Position numbers and translations under genes: made by a program
NCBI GenBank assembly: GCA_964586765.1
Contig: CAZPHN010000001.1
Span: forward strand, 1-64,000
Reading direction: 5' to 3'
Source of the DNA: UBA3263 sp964586765
Lineage (GTDB): Bacteria; Bacteroidota; Bacteroidia; Bacteroidales; Muribaculaceae
Length of the DNA stretch: 64,000 bases
Notes under the pieces: model-generated
What the model was told of the DNA's origin: nothing
What the model saw: only the letters and a program-made list of their open reading frames with translations
Databases searched by the model: none
Part shown: positions 7,856 through 15,857 of the stretch, piece by piece
Layout of the letters: every line of letters starts with the position of its first letter
How positions within the stretch are numbered: position 1 is the stretch's first letter

Positions 7856-8446
7856 ATGTTAAACATTTTCATGTATAAATATGAAGGAAAATTTGTTTAT
7901 TTGATTAAAGAAGATAACACGCTACATAAATTTCAAAATTTAAGCCAATTAAGAAACCGAATACTACAATTTTTACATAAGCAAATTCTTAATGATGCGA
8001 TGCCTCGTGAATATAGAAACGTATTCCTAAATAAGTGGAATTCGCTGATTCCTATATCTATTGTTAAGAATTTTTGCCCAATTGTAACTTCCTCTAATGA
8101 ATTAGACCATGCGATTGGAATGAGTATCGATAGTAAATATCGTAATAAATATAATAGAGATAGTCTAATTGATTATTTAAAAAAAAGTCAATTTGATTTT
8201 GTTCACCCCCGAAATTCAAAATATGGTTATTATTACAAGAAAAGATCAAACAATGAATATGTAGTTATTGATATCGCTAGATTCGATGATAATCACGCTC
8301 AATACGTTTTTGACTTACTGGTAGTGTCACGTAAAAGAAATAGCACATATCCTATGATAGATAATGAAGATAGGAAAACTGTCGTATGTGACTTTAATAT
8401 TTTTACACATCGCAATTTAATTGATGATTTATTTATAGATCGATAA
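7856..8446 (+). CDS. uncharacterised AT-rich accessory protein, 196 aa
   Basis: I do not recognise this family. It is a soluble, basic protein. Residues ~110-165 (KSQFDFVHPRNSKYGYYYKKRSN...VVIDIARFDDNHAQYVFDLLVV) could form a compact beta sheet, and the tail DRKTVVCDFNIFTHRNLIDDLF ends the fold. Composition and spacing match the 6792 gene, 29 nt upstream, so the two look like one transferred unit. The start could also be the in-frame ATG at 7871 (MYKYEGKFVYLIKE). Confidence 0.55.
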   Translation: MLNIFMYKYEGKFVYLIKEDNTLHKFQNLSQLRNRILQFLHKQILNDAMPREYRNVFLNKWNSLIPISIVKNFCPIVTSSNELDHAIGMSIDSKYRNKYNRDSLIDYLKKSQFDFVHPRNSKYGYYYKKRSNNEYVVIDIARFDDNHAQYVFDLLVVSRKRNSTYPMIDNEDRKTVVCDFNIFTHRNLIDDLFIDR

Positions 8447-8542
8447 ATGTACTTCTTGATAATAATATGATAGGCAACAAGCTGTAGCATTCTGGCCTCT
8501 AATTGATCCCGACATCCCAACTCACCCATATCTCTTTATGAT

Positions 8543-8743
8543 GTGGCTTCCTCACTCAGCGAAGCAATGGACCGGTTGAGTGAAATAAGAGATGAAGAGC
8601 AGGAAGCATTGGACAATATGCCTGAAGGACTCCAGTGTTCCAGTCGTGGAGAAGCAATGCAAGAAGCCATTGATACTATGGATGAGTGGAGCTATGACAT
8701 TGAAGAAATCAAAGACAGAATTGAGGAATTTGCTCAGGGATAG
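8543..8743 (+). CDS. small acidic protein with unclear start (possible 5' truncated gene)
   Basis: A 66-residue frame opening with GTG. The protein is very acidic and helical (LSEAMDRLSEIRDEEQEALDNMPEGLQ...EAIDTMDEWSYDIEEIKDRIEEF), like small helical proteins seen on Bacteroidales mobile DNA. The frame continues upstream without an ATG to a stop at 8504-8506, and the residues just before the GTG (SLYDV) look like part of the same protein, so the original start may be lost. The 96 nt before it carry no convincing gene. Possibly a decaying remnant. Confidence 0.45.
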   Translation: MASSLSEAMDRLSEIRDEEQEALDNMPEGLQCSSRGEAMQEAIDTMDEWSYDIEEIKDRIEEFAQG

Positions 8744-8766
8744 TCCAGTAATTCACCAAAAAGTAG

Positions 8767-8774
8767 TAACTTTG
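8767..8774 (+). promoter_or_regulatory. -7 box for the 8793 membrane protein
   Basis: TAACTTTG, a full match to the Bacteroidetes -7 consensus, 18 nt before the ATG at 8793. Confidence 0.5.
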
Positions 8775-8792
8775 CAATTATAAAACTATATT

Positions 8793-9233
8793 ATGAATAA
8801 TAAAAGACCTCACATCTTTAAGTACAAATGGTGGTTGATATTCATTCCCATCTTGCCTGTAGGCGCGGTGGGGTTTTCTGCCGCTATATATAAATGGGAC
8901 ATCCCTGCTAAAATTTTGATTGCGTTATTAACTATCATTGGAATATCCAGTTGGCTATTAATGATGTATTTGTCTTGGCAACCGCATCAAGAGCATGAAA
9001 AAATTTGGATGGCTTTTAGTGAAGAGTTTCGTATCAATCAATATTTGACTAAGATATGCATTATCCTTGGGGTGTTGTTCGCATGGCTTGGTGTTGGCAC
9101 ATTATTGATTTTATTGCCATATTGGATTGGTCGTCCTCTAAATGGTCTTGATGGTGGCTTCATTCAATTCATTGGAATGTGCTGGATAGTCGTTTGGCTC
9201 TATTCTATAATGAATGTTAAAAGTAAGAAATAA
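8793..9233 (+). CDS. small multi-pass membrane protein, unknown function
   Basis: A 146-residue protein with four hydrophobic segments at roughly residues 14-33, 38-60, 84-108 and 121-140, separated by a charged loop (WQPHQEHEKIWMAFSEEFRINQ). There is no signal peptide and no recognisable enzyme motif. It has its own promoter (8767-8774) and is followed after 1 nt by a 59-codon gene. The role is unknown. Confidence 0.6.
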   Translation: MNNKRPHIFKYKWWLIFIPILPVGAVGFSAAIYKWDIPAKILIALLTIIGISSWLLMMYLSWQPHQEHEKIWMAFSEEFRINQYLTKICIILGVLFAWLGVGTLLILLPYWIGRPLNGLDGGFIQFIGMCWIVVWLYSIMNVKSKK

Positions 9234-9234
9234 A

Positions 9235-9414
9235 ATGATTAAACTACAAGAACAAGAAATACACAAGCTCTCGTCTATCACAGAACTTTCTCCGATGCAG
9301 ATTCAAAAATTGCTCGCTATGAGGTTGATAGATGAGGATCGCGCTCTGGATGTCTTGATATTGTATGACTTTAAGAGAGTTAAAGACGTAAACAATACAA
9401 GGTCGGGCAGATAA
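9235..9414 (+). CDS. small protein, probably cut short by a frameshift
   Basis: A 59-residue frame, MIKLQEQEIHKLSSITELSPMQIQKLLAMRLIDEDRALDVLILYDFKRVKDV..., resembling short helical proteins that accompany mobile DNA in this phylum. It stops at 9412-9414. In a neighbouring frame the sequence continues as GQIIEAVMEKYKVPRSR, a natural extension of the same helix pattern, so a single-base indel near 9405-9415 is likely. The start ATG at 9235 begins 1 nt after the preceding stop; the longer open frame from 9214 would overlap the membrane protein. Confidence 0.4.
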   Translation: MIKLQEQEIHKLSSITELSPMQIQKLLAMRLIDEDRALDVLILYDFKRVKDVNNTRSGR

Positions 9415-9426
9415 TCGAGGCTGTAA

Positions 9427-9588
9427 TGGAGAAATACAAAGTGCCTCGATCCAGATGAGCGTATCATATATCATAAAAAGCGAAAACGATATTTTTGTGA
9501 CAAATGCTCAAAGGAAATATCCAGTAGAGAGAAAAAACGAGGTAATGGTAAATGTGACCGTTGCGTCGCTTTAGAAATAGAACTTTAA
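9427..9588 (+). pseudogene. zinc-ribbon-like fragment without a start codon
   Basis: An open frame of 53 codons with no ATG. It encodes a basic stretch followed by two CxxC pairs (CDKC at 9496-9507 and CDRC at 9553-9564) and a short acidic tail ending at 9588. The spacing is that of a zinc ribbon. The fragment overlaps, in another frame, the possible extension of the 9235 gene. I read it as debris from one or two small genes of a decayed element, not a functional unit. Confidence 0.4.
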
Positions 9589-9604
9589 TAAAACATTGCA
9601 CAGT

Positions 9605-9838
9605 ATGACAAGCCGCATTATTTCTGCCGGTGTGTACTATCATCAGAAGTACTCCGGCTCTTTAATTTTCTACCATTTGGAAAATTCTTATGTAGCTTTT
9701 CAGGAGGATGCTGAACGAGCTGCGAAGATACTGCAAATGGTAGTGACCCCTACTCGTGAAGGAATATCCAGCCTCTCCATTGTGCGCTCCAAGTTTCTTG
9801 ACGCTATGGAATTAATTAACGGGTTTGAAACAATTTGA
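9605..9838 (+). CDS. MutS domain I-like small protein
   Basis: A 77-residue protein. The stretch SLIFYHLENSYVAFQEDAERAAKILQMVVTPTREGISSLSI follows the pattern of the MutS mismatch-recognition domain (phe-rich strand, FYE-like strand, EDA..AA.IL....T). The mismatch-reading FYE residues are not conserved (SYVAF in place of GDFYE). Stand-alone domain-I proteins occur on Bacteroidetes mobile elements. The ATG at 9605 is preferred over an in-frame TTG at 9596. A terminator follows directly. It could be a remnant; no other MutS domain is nearby. Confidence 0.5.
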   Translation: MTSRIISAGVYYHQKYSGSLIFYHLENSYVAFQEDAERAAKILQMVVTPTREGISSLSIVRSKFLDAMELINGFETI

Positions 9839-9881
9839 AAGGCGAACACTGCAACAAAACCAGAGTTCGTCCTTCTTTTTT
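9839..9881 (+). terminator. terminator at the right end of the accessory island
   Basis: A stem AAGG-CGAAC with GTTCG-T-CCTT (9839-9847 with 9865-9874, one bulged T) followed by TTTTTT at 9876-9881. It starts at the stop codon of the 9605 gene and faces the convergent rmuC. Confidence 0.7.
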
Positions 9882-9884
9882 CTA

Positions 9885-9918
9885 TAAACTCTAAACCATA
9901 AACCCTAAACCCTAAACC
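9885..9918. repeat. five tandem 7-nt units (TAAACCC-like)
   Basis: TAAACTC, TAAACCA, TAAACCC, TAAACCC and a final TAAACC run in exact 7-nt register between the terminator and the end of rmuC. A short tandem repeat; no function can be assigned. Confidence 0.7.
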
Positions 9919-9921
9919 GGA

Positions 9922-11007
9922 TTAGTCCGGGAGGGATTTGGTGGCGCGGGCTCCCATTTCTTTGAGGCGTTGGGCGCGGGTAGTGAGGTTGCCTGTGCCG
10001 GTATCGAGTTTTTTGCGTGCGGAAGTGAGCGTGTCGGAGGCTTTGGTCAGGGCGCGCTCAACGTCGTTGAGATCCGAGACAAAGCCGACAAATTTGTCGT
10101 ACATCTTGCCAGCCTCTTCGGCAATGCGAAGCGCGTTCTTGTTTTGTGCATCGTGACGCCACATCTGTTCAACTAATCGGAGAACCGATAGCAGATGGGT
10201 GGGGGAAATGATGATGACGCGCTTATTGTAAGCCTCTTCCCATAGGTTTGGTTCAAACTGCATGGCGGCGAGGTAAGCACCCTCATTGGGCATGAACATC
10301 ATTACGAATTCAAGTTTGCGCTCGCGACCTATGAAGTCCTGATAGCTCTTGCGCGCCAGCTCATCGATATGGCGTCTCACTGAGGCGACATGACCGCGGG
10401 CGGCAAGTGTGCGCTGCTCTTCCGTCTCTGCATCGCAGTATTTGAGATAGTCGCTCATGGACGCTTTTGAGTCGATAATTACGCATCCTTCACCCGGAAA
10501 GTTGACAATCACGTCAGGGCGCAGGTCGCCGCTTGACTTTTGGGTGACAAATTCGCGACCTTCGGTGAGACCGGCGTTTTCAAGCAGAGTCTGCAGGACA
10601 AGTTCGCCCCATTTTCCCTGCTCGCGGTTGTTGCCGCGCAAGGCGTTGTAAAGCCGGCGCGTCTCGGTGCTGATTGAGCTGTTGAGTTCACGCAGTTCAT
10701 CTATTTTCTCACGTAGCGCAAAGCGTTCGGCAGCCTCGCGTGAGTATTTGTCGCTGACCGTGCGGCTAAATGAGTCGAGTTCGCGACGCAGCGGGTCAAG
10801 GAGGGTCTGCATCTGCGTCGTAGTTTCCGTACGGAGGTCGGCACGTGACTGAGCCATAACCTGTGAGGCTATGGTTTGAAAACGTTGCTCATCAGTGCCG
10901 ATTATGTCAAGACGGGCGCGGAGAGCTGAGTTCGACCCCGTCAGACGGATAATCATTATAATAGCACCTGAAAGGAGCAAGGAGAGAACGATGATAGCTG
11001 CAATCAT
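9922..11007 (-). CDS. rmuC: DNA recombination protein RmuC
   Basis: The protein has 361 residues: an N-terminal membrane anchor (about 1-22), a coiled-coil region (about 40-120), and the RmuC nuclease-like core (NREQGKWGELVLQTLLENAGL, then DLRPDVIVNFPGEGCVIIDSKASMSDY). The core belongs to the PD-(D/E)XK-like group, and the D...IDSK residues are present. RmuC limits inversions at short inverted repeats. Its start overlaps the TonB receptor stop by 1 nt (TAATG), so it is translationally coupled to that gene. Length is shorter than E. coli RmuC (475) but normal for Bacteroidetes. Confidence 0.92.
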   Translation of the reverse strand: MIAAIIVLSLLLSGAIIMIIRLTGSNSALRARLDIIGTDEQRFQTIASQVMAQSRADLRTETTTQMQTLLDPLRRELDSFSRTVSDKYSREAAERFALREKIDELRELNSSISTETRRLYNALRGNNREQGKWGELVLQTLLENAGLTEGREFVTQKSSGDLRPDVIVNFPGEGCVIIDSKASMSDYLKYCDAETEEQRTLAARGHVASVRRHIDELARKSYQDFIGRERKLEFVMMFMPNEGAYLAAMQFEPNLWEEAYNKRVIIISPTHLLSVLRLVEQMWRHDAQNKNALRIAEEAGKMYDKFVGFVSDLNDVERALTKASDTLTSARKKLDTGTGNLTTRAQRLKEMGARATKSLPD

Positions 11008-13418
11008 TAGAATTCAATGTTTAGACGTATGTTAAACTGGCGTCGAGTAAGGTAGTTAGGAACCGCATACTGGATATTGTTCACGTCGGTAACCCAGTAA
11101 TATGAGCTGACATTTGAAATGTCGAGAAGGTTGAAGCAATCGAGTCCGAGCCATATGCTTTTGAAATGACGCCAGAATCCGGAGCGTGTTTCTCCCTCTT
11201 TCAGCTCGGAAAGGAGGGCATAGCTCAGCCCGATGTCGACACGTTTATAGGCGGGTGTGCGGAAATAGCCGCGGTCGCGGGTAGAGCGGGGCGGGGTTAC
11301 GGGAAGTCCGTCGGAGAATATGCCTCTTAGCGAGAATTTCAACTTTGGAAACTTAGGAAAATAGTCGGTAAAATAGAGCGCAACGGAGTAACGCTGGTCA
11401 GTAGGGCGCGGAACTTTAACACCGTTGAGGTTTTCCTGAGTTTTCATCAGTGAGAATGAAATCCACGAGTCAGAGCCGGGTACAAATTGTCCGAAAAGCT
11501 TCATGTCAAGTCCCATGGCATAGCCGGAGCCACCGTTTACGCCGGTATAGTTCAGCTTGAGGTTATCGATTTCGTATGGAATAAGATTGCCCAATGCTTT
11601 ATAATATGCCTCTGCCGAAAGCTTAAACGGGCGGTTGAGGGAGCGAAACGAGTAATCCGCTCCGGCAATGAATTGAAGCGAACGTTGTGACTTGATACCG
11701 TTGTTCAGTTGTATAATCATGTTTCCGTCAGCATCCTCAACAGGCTGACGATACTCCTTGTAGAACGGGCTCTGGTAATAAAGTCCCGTAGCAAAACGGA
11801 ATGCCCACGAAGAATGAGCGTCAGGGACAAAGCCGACCGACGCACGCGGGGAGAAAAGGAATTCTTTATTGAAACTCCAGTAGGAGCCGCGCACACCGTA
11901 ATTGACGGTCAGGTAGCCTGCCGATGAGTTTATGCGCCATGAGTCCTGAGCGAAAAAGGCAAAACGCGATGTCTGATTGTCATGGCGCGAGTAGAGGTTA
12001 TAGATAACTTTGACGGCATCGGGGTTGAAAGGAAGGGAGTAACCAGCGGAGTCTCGCATTTCCCACTCACGGGAGCGGTCAAGGATACGTTCGGTATTAA
12101 AACTGACTCCATAACTGAGGTTATGATTGTTGATACCGGTATTACCTCGCAGTGCCAAAGTAAACACGGAGCCTTTGAGACGGTTGCGCGCGTGTTCCTT
12201 ATATTTGCCCACACCTAATTCGCCGCCAATGGAGCCCGTACCTGCCTGATCGAGCCAATATTCGCCGGAAATGTCGTATGACACAAGTTCATTAGTATAA
12301 TAACCGGACGCAAGAAGGGTAAAGTCCATGGCACGCGACGGGCGGAAGTTTAGCATTGCCGCGCCAAAGTAGGTCTCAAAGCGGTCATGCTCGCGTCCGT
12401 CAAAGTAAACGGTGAACTGTTTCGCATCTTGCGATGTCCCAAAGTTGGTCTTACGGGTAGCGGGAGTGAAGGAGTAATTATTAATTGCTATGTTGCCAAG
12501 AACCGAAACCTTCCACTTCTGGTTTATGCGGAAGTTAAGGTTGGTCTGATAGTCAAAGAAGTTAGGGTCGTATTCTCCATGGGTTTCGAGCGAGGAAAGG
12601 AGCGAGTTGTTGCGCTTGTAGCGGATGCCGTGGAGCTGGCTGAAACGCTTGGAGCCGGTGCCGAGGGCAAGCGAAGCTCCCATAAGCGACGCAGATACGG
12701 AGCCTTCGAAGGATTCCGGTTGGCGATAGGTAATTGATAGCGCGGAACTCATTTTGTCGCCATATTCCGCCGGAAAGCCGCCGGTTGAGAATTCTACCTC
12801 GCGGACCATTGCGGGGTTGATTACACTGAGACCTTCCTGCTGACCGGAGGACACAAGTTGAGGTCGGTAAACCTCAACGCCGTTGATGTAGACCGAATTC
12901 TCATCGTATGAACCGCCGCGCACGGAGTATTGGGATGACATTTCATTTGAGGAGCTGACACCCGCCATCGTGGTCAGCAGACTTTCTATGGAGCCGCCGC
13001 TGGCATCTGCGGCGTATTTGTATGCCTGATGGTCTATGCGCTGGACTCCGTCAGTCTGCTTACGGTATTCGGTAACTTCGAGTTCGGTAAGAACATTTGC
13101 GGGAAGCATTTTGACATTTAGCGTAACATCATCCGTCGGATTAATCAGCTTGCGTGTTATGTCATGATAACCCACACAGTGAAACGTAACAGATATGGTG
13201 TCGGCCTTAGGGGCAGAAATGGTGTAATCTCCGTCAAGGTTCGAGAATGTACCGATGGCTGTTCCTTTAATACCAACGGTTACAAATTCGAGCGGCTCGA
13301 CGGAGGCTCCTTCGCCATGGCTCACCTTGCCGTGTATTTTAACTTGAGCGGAGGCGGGCAGGGCGCAAAGCAGAATGAGAAATATGGTTGAAAGCAAAAA
13401 ATGCTGATTGGTCTTCAT
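11007..13418 (-). CDS. TonB-dependent outer-membrane receptor with carboxypeptidase-regulatory-like domain
   Basis: The product has 803 residues. The ATG at 13418 gives a signal peptide (MKTNQHFLLSTIFLILLCALPASA); a longer frame to 13520 runs through leader DNA. After the signal comes a CarboxypepD_reg-like domain (IHGKVSHGEG...GDYTISAPKADTISVTFHCVGY), a plug domain (SSNEMSSQYSVRGGSYDENSVYINGVEVYRP), and a 22-strand barrel ending in an aromatic residue (FNIRLNIEF). No SusD partner is present, so a glycan-uptake role is not indicated; siderophore, vitamin or metal substrates are possible. The downstream gene is rmuC, an unusual operon partner. Confidence 0.9.
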   Translation of the reverse strand: MKTNQHFLLSTIFLILLCALPASAQVKIHGKVSHGEGASVEPLEFVTVGIKGTAIGTFSNLDGDYTISAPKADTISVTFHCVGYHDITRKLINPTDDVTLNVKMLPANVLTELEVTEYRKQTDGVQRIDHQAYKYAADASGGSIESLLTTMAGVSSSNEMSSQYSVRGGSYDENSVYINGVEVYRPQLVSSGQQEGLSVINPAMVREVEFSTGGFPAEYGDKMSSALSITYRQPESFEGSVSASLMGASLALGTGSKRFSQLHGIRYKRNNSLLSSLETHGEYDPNFFDYQTNLNFRINQKWKVSVLGNIAINNYSFTPATRKTNFGTSQDAKQFTVYFDGREHDRFETYFGAAMLNFRPSRAMDFTLLASGYYTNELVSYDISGEYWLDQAGTGSIGGELGVGKYKEHARNRLKGSVFTLALRGNTGINNHNLSYGVSFNTERILDRSREWEMRDSAGYSLPFNPDAVKVIYNLYSRHDNQTSRFAFFAQDSWRINSSAGYLTVNYGVRGSYWSFNKEFLFSPRASVGFVPDAHSSWAFRFATGLYYQSPFYKEYRQPVEDADGNMIIQLNNGIKSQRSLQFIAGADYSFRSLNRPFKLSAEAYYKALGNLIPYEIDNLKLNYTGVNGGSGYAMGLDMKLFGQFVPGSDSWISFSLMKTQENLNGVKVPRPTDQRYSVALYFTDYFPKFPKLKFSLRGIFSDGLPVTPPRSTRDRGYFRTPAYKRVDIGLSYALLSELKEGETRSGFWRHFKSIWLGLDCFNLLDISNVSSYYWVTDVNNIQYAVPNYLTRRQFNIRLNIEF

Positions 13419-13900
13419 ATATTTTTCTAACGAAAAAGAGAGGCTATATCGTATAACTTTAAGGAAAATAAAAAAATATTCAATTCTCAGCCGCTTTAAG
13501 TGAACCATTTTATTTTGCAAGTTGTTGAATAAGTGAACCGAAAGGGTTCAGGAACGAACTTTGAATTTGCTTGAAATTTCCCTAAAAATAGAAATCTTAA
13601 AAATAAGGAAATAGGGTGTTATAAATTGCAAATCGCAAATTGAAATGTAAACCCTCGGAATTTATGAATGAGATTTTTAGATATGTTAAAATGTGAGATT
13701 GATTTAAAATTGCAAAATTTGCAATATAAAACAGCTATTCTAAAATGCAATCACACTAAAAATGATTAAAAAGTTAATGAGCGAAATTGAAGGGTAAAGC
13801 AAATGTAAATTATTTACAAAGTAGAAAAACGGACAGTTAAATTATATTAACAATCGGTATATAGATACTGAAAACCAATTAAATATGATTTAAATTTAAA

Positions 13901-13931
13901 GCATCCTACGGGTGAAATGCCCGTGGGATGT
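13901..13931. repeat. GGGTGAAATGCCC hairpin
   Basis: GCATCCTACGGG pairs with CCCGTGGGATGT around a TGAAATG loop; one wobble. It is followed by TTATTTTTG, so it could terminate rightward transcription. The GGGTGAAA...CCC core recurs in the hairpin at 35730-35748, suggesting a dispersed family. Confidence 0.55.
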
Positions 13932-14117
13932 TATTTTTGTGGTATATACTGGTGGTTGAAATTATGTATGATGCGCAACATGTTATACACTAATAATATA
14001 ATAAATATCTTTATAGTTCTACTTTGGTCTGTATGCGGTTGCTATTTGTGTTTGGTAAATATGATGATTTATCCGGGCTTAGTTGTCGTTTGTGTTTGTA
14101 ATCAACGTGAATACGAA

Positions 14118-14129
14118 TGTAAATTTACA
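14118..14129. promoter_or_regulatory. perfect palindrome, candidate XRE operator
   Basis: TGTAAATTTACA, 27 nt upstream of the -33 element of the XRE gene. The half-site TGTAAA reappears at 13804-13818 and as tandem ATGTAA copies over the XRE start codon (14206-14220). Confidence 0.5.
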
Positions 14130-14155
14130 AAATCATCATGTTTGCAAAAATAAAT

Positions 14156-14186
14156 TTTGCAGATTCAAAAAAATTGTTTACATTTG
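14156..14186 (+). promoter_or_regulatory. promoter of the XRE regulator gene
   Basis: TTTG at 14156-14159, a 19-nt spacer, then TACATTTG at 14179-14186. Both boxes match the Bacteroidetes consensus at ideal spacing. The leader overlaps three tandem ATGTAA copies just before the start codon. Confidence 0.7.
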
Positions 14187-14217
14187 CATGGTCAAAAATT
14201 GCAAAATGTAAATGTAA

Positions 14218-14739
14218 ATGGACATAGTAAGTCGCTTAAAAACCTTCATGGCATCGGGTAATATCTCGAGCACGCAGTTTGCGGATGCTTGCGGTATTCC
14301 ACGTCCTACTCTATCGCAGATACTCAGCGGAAGAAATAAGAAAATATCCGACGAAGTCATTGCTAAGATTCATGAAGCCTATCCCCGTCTAAGCGTCTTG
14401 TGGCTGCTTTTTGGCGAAGGAGATATGATTATGCCTACAAATATTCAATTCTCAGTGCCTCAAAACACCCCCAAATATCCCTATGAAACGGAACAGCAGA
14501 CTGTGTCCGGAGGTGTTTTTGGCGATGAAACCGGCGAAACTGAATCGATTTTTCCGGAGCGTAAGACGGATGGAGAGACGCTTGATTTCAGTGATGATAT
14601 TGCGGATACTGCTCCTGTCTCGGAGGCAAAAAGTGACGCTGCGCCTACGGTCCAGATACCCGCTGACGGCAGCAAATCAATAGTCAATATTATGGTATTT
14701 TACTCTGATAATTCCTATCAGAGTTTTGTTCCGCGTTAG
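14218..14739 (+). CDS. XRE-family transcriptional regulator
   Basis: A 173-residue protein. Residues ~3-65 form a lambda-repressor-type HTH (MASGNISSTQFADACGIPRPTLSQILSGRNKKISDEVIAKIHEAYPRLSVLWLLFGEG). This is followed by a low-complexity acidic linker (~70-150) and a short conserved-looking tail (SIVNIMVFYSDNSYQSFVP). The tail type is common in small chromosomal Bacteroidales regulators and could mediate oligomerisation. The gene's leader contains repeated TGTAAA half-sites, which suggests autoregulation. Its stop overlaps the convergent EEP gene by 3-4 nt. Confidence 0.82.
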   Translation: MDIVSRLKTFMASGNISSTQFADACGIPRPTLSQILSGRNKKISDEVIAKIHEAYPRLSVLWLLFGEGDMIMPTNIQFSVPQNTPKYPYETEQQTVSGGVFGDETGETESIFPERKTDGETLDFSDDIADTAPVSEAKSDAAPTVQIPADGSKSIVNIMVFYSDNSYQSFVPR

Positions 14740-15857
14740 TCTATTGCAGGAACATCCGGGTTCCATACAAAAGTAGTCAGGAAGGGGTAATGGTCGCTTG
14801 ACGGCACGTTACCCCTTTCTATTTTGACCGGCTTGAAATCGCCGCGCCATAGAACATGGTCAATTCTAAAGAAGAAATAAGGGTCGTTATAGGTCACTGT
14901 GGGACCAAATCCAACCGTGGAGTAGACATCCCTGAAGCCGGCTTCCTCAAGAGCCCGGATGACGCGGCAGCCGCCAACATCGTTAAAGTCACCGCAGATT
15001 ATCGTATTTCCTCCAAGATTTTCGGCATATTCTCGTAAAATCATTGCCTGATAACCGCGATTTCGGAATGCCTGATAGAGTTTGCCTATAAGAAGCTGAC
15101 GCATGGACGCGATTTCAGCTCGTGAAGTCGTTTTGTCGGTAAATTCTTTGTAGACCTGCTTGTCATGATTATCCAATCCGAACGATTCAAGATGGACTGC
15201 AAAAACATTGATGGGACGATTCTTTACCTGAGTGCGGAAAATCTCGATTGAACCCCTTGACGGGTGGTTTTCCGGCGGCTGTATATGAAGGATGGGACGT
15301 TTGGAATACATCACTGTCCCTACCGAACCGCGCTCAAAATATGGATAGAGAGTATTAAGGCTGTCAATTTGAGCAGCGGGAACAAATTTTGAAAGGATGC
15401 CCTGATTTTCATATTCAAGGAGAACCAATGCGTCGGCTCCGGAGTGGAGAACTTCATGCATCGAGCGGTTAAAAGTAGAGTCTGGAGCATTAATGTCTAC
15501 AAAACTATATGTGTTGTAGCTCATTATTTTAAACGAATATGGTTCTTGCTCCGGGGTAAGCTCATGTTTGCCGAAATTTAGTGGGCAAAACACTAAGAAT
15601 GGTTTAAGGGCGATTAAAACAGTAGCTAAATTGACAAGGGAAAGCGGACGGCATATAAATAGATTTATAATCAGCAGGGCAACTGTAACGAAATACCATA
15701 GCGGAAAGGTGAGCAATGCCAGCCCAGCAATCGGCATTACCTCCGGGTCAATATCTCCGCCATAACCGCTGAACACCGCCAAAGCGGCAATCAGTATGTT
15801 GAATCCAATCCACAGGGGTAGCGAACGTCGACGTATAAAATTGAAAAATCGTTTCAT
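14736..15857 (-). CDS. endonuclease/exonuclease/phosphatase-family protein, membrane-anchored
   Basis: The protein has 373 residues. Three hydrophobic segments occupy about 12-32, 40-65 and 70-95. The EEP catalytic domain follows with the expected motifs: MSYNTYSF (Asn), LLEYENQG (Glu), FAVHLESFG (His), ICGDFNDVGG (Asp/Asn) and SSDHYPF (Asp-His). The family cleaves phosphodiesters in nucleic acids, lipids or small molecules; the predicted topology leaves the domain on one face of the inner membrane. It is the last gene of the bamD operon and overlaps the upstream rhomboid by 4 nt. The substrate is unknown. Confidence 0.85.
   Translation of the reverse strand: MKRFFNFIRRRSLPLWIGFNILIAALAVFSGYGGDIDPEVMPIAGLALLTFPLWYFVTVALLIINLFICRPLSLVNLATVLIALKPFLVFCPLNFGKHELTPEQEPYSFKIMSYNTYSFVDINAPDSTFNRSMHEVLHSGADALVLLEYENQGILSKFVPAAQIDSLNTLYPYFERGSVGTVMYSKRPILHIQPPENHPSRGSIEIFRTQVKNRPINVFAVHLESFGLDNHDKQVYKEFTDKTTSRAEIASMRQLLIGKLYQAFRNRGYQAMILREYAENLGGNTIICGDFNDVGGCRVIRALEEAGFRDVYSTVGFGPTVTYNDPYFFFRIDHVLWRGDFKPVKIERGNVPSSDHYPFLTTFVWNPDVPAID

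Larger units (their letters stand above)
13419..14217. other. 800-nt AT-rich divergent intergenic region full of small palindromes
   Basis: No credible gene was seen; a 78-codon frame at 13917-14153 has poor composition. The region holds a GAAA-loop hairpin TGAACC/GGTTCA (13531-13548), ATTGCAAA-A-TTTGCAAT (13709-13725), TGTAAA-TTA-TTTACA (13804-13818), a 12-bp hairpin with loop TGAAATG (13901-13931), and the palindrome TGTAAATTTACA (14118-14129). TTGCAAA and TGTAAA words recur throughout. These are likely operators for the divergent XRE gene and receptor. Confidence 0.6.

Noticed and set aside
9885..9918. Telomere-like repeats suggesting a chromosome end
   Set aside because: Only five imperfect units inside bacterial genes; a bacterial chromosome end is not indicated.
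13917..14153. A 78-codon ORF in the palindrome-rich region
   Set aside because: Composition is odd (many Cys, Trp, Val), it overlaps operator-like palindromes, and no family pattern is visible.
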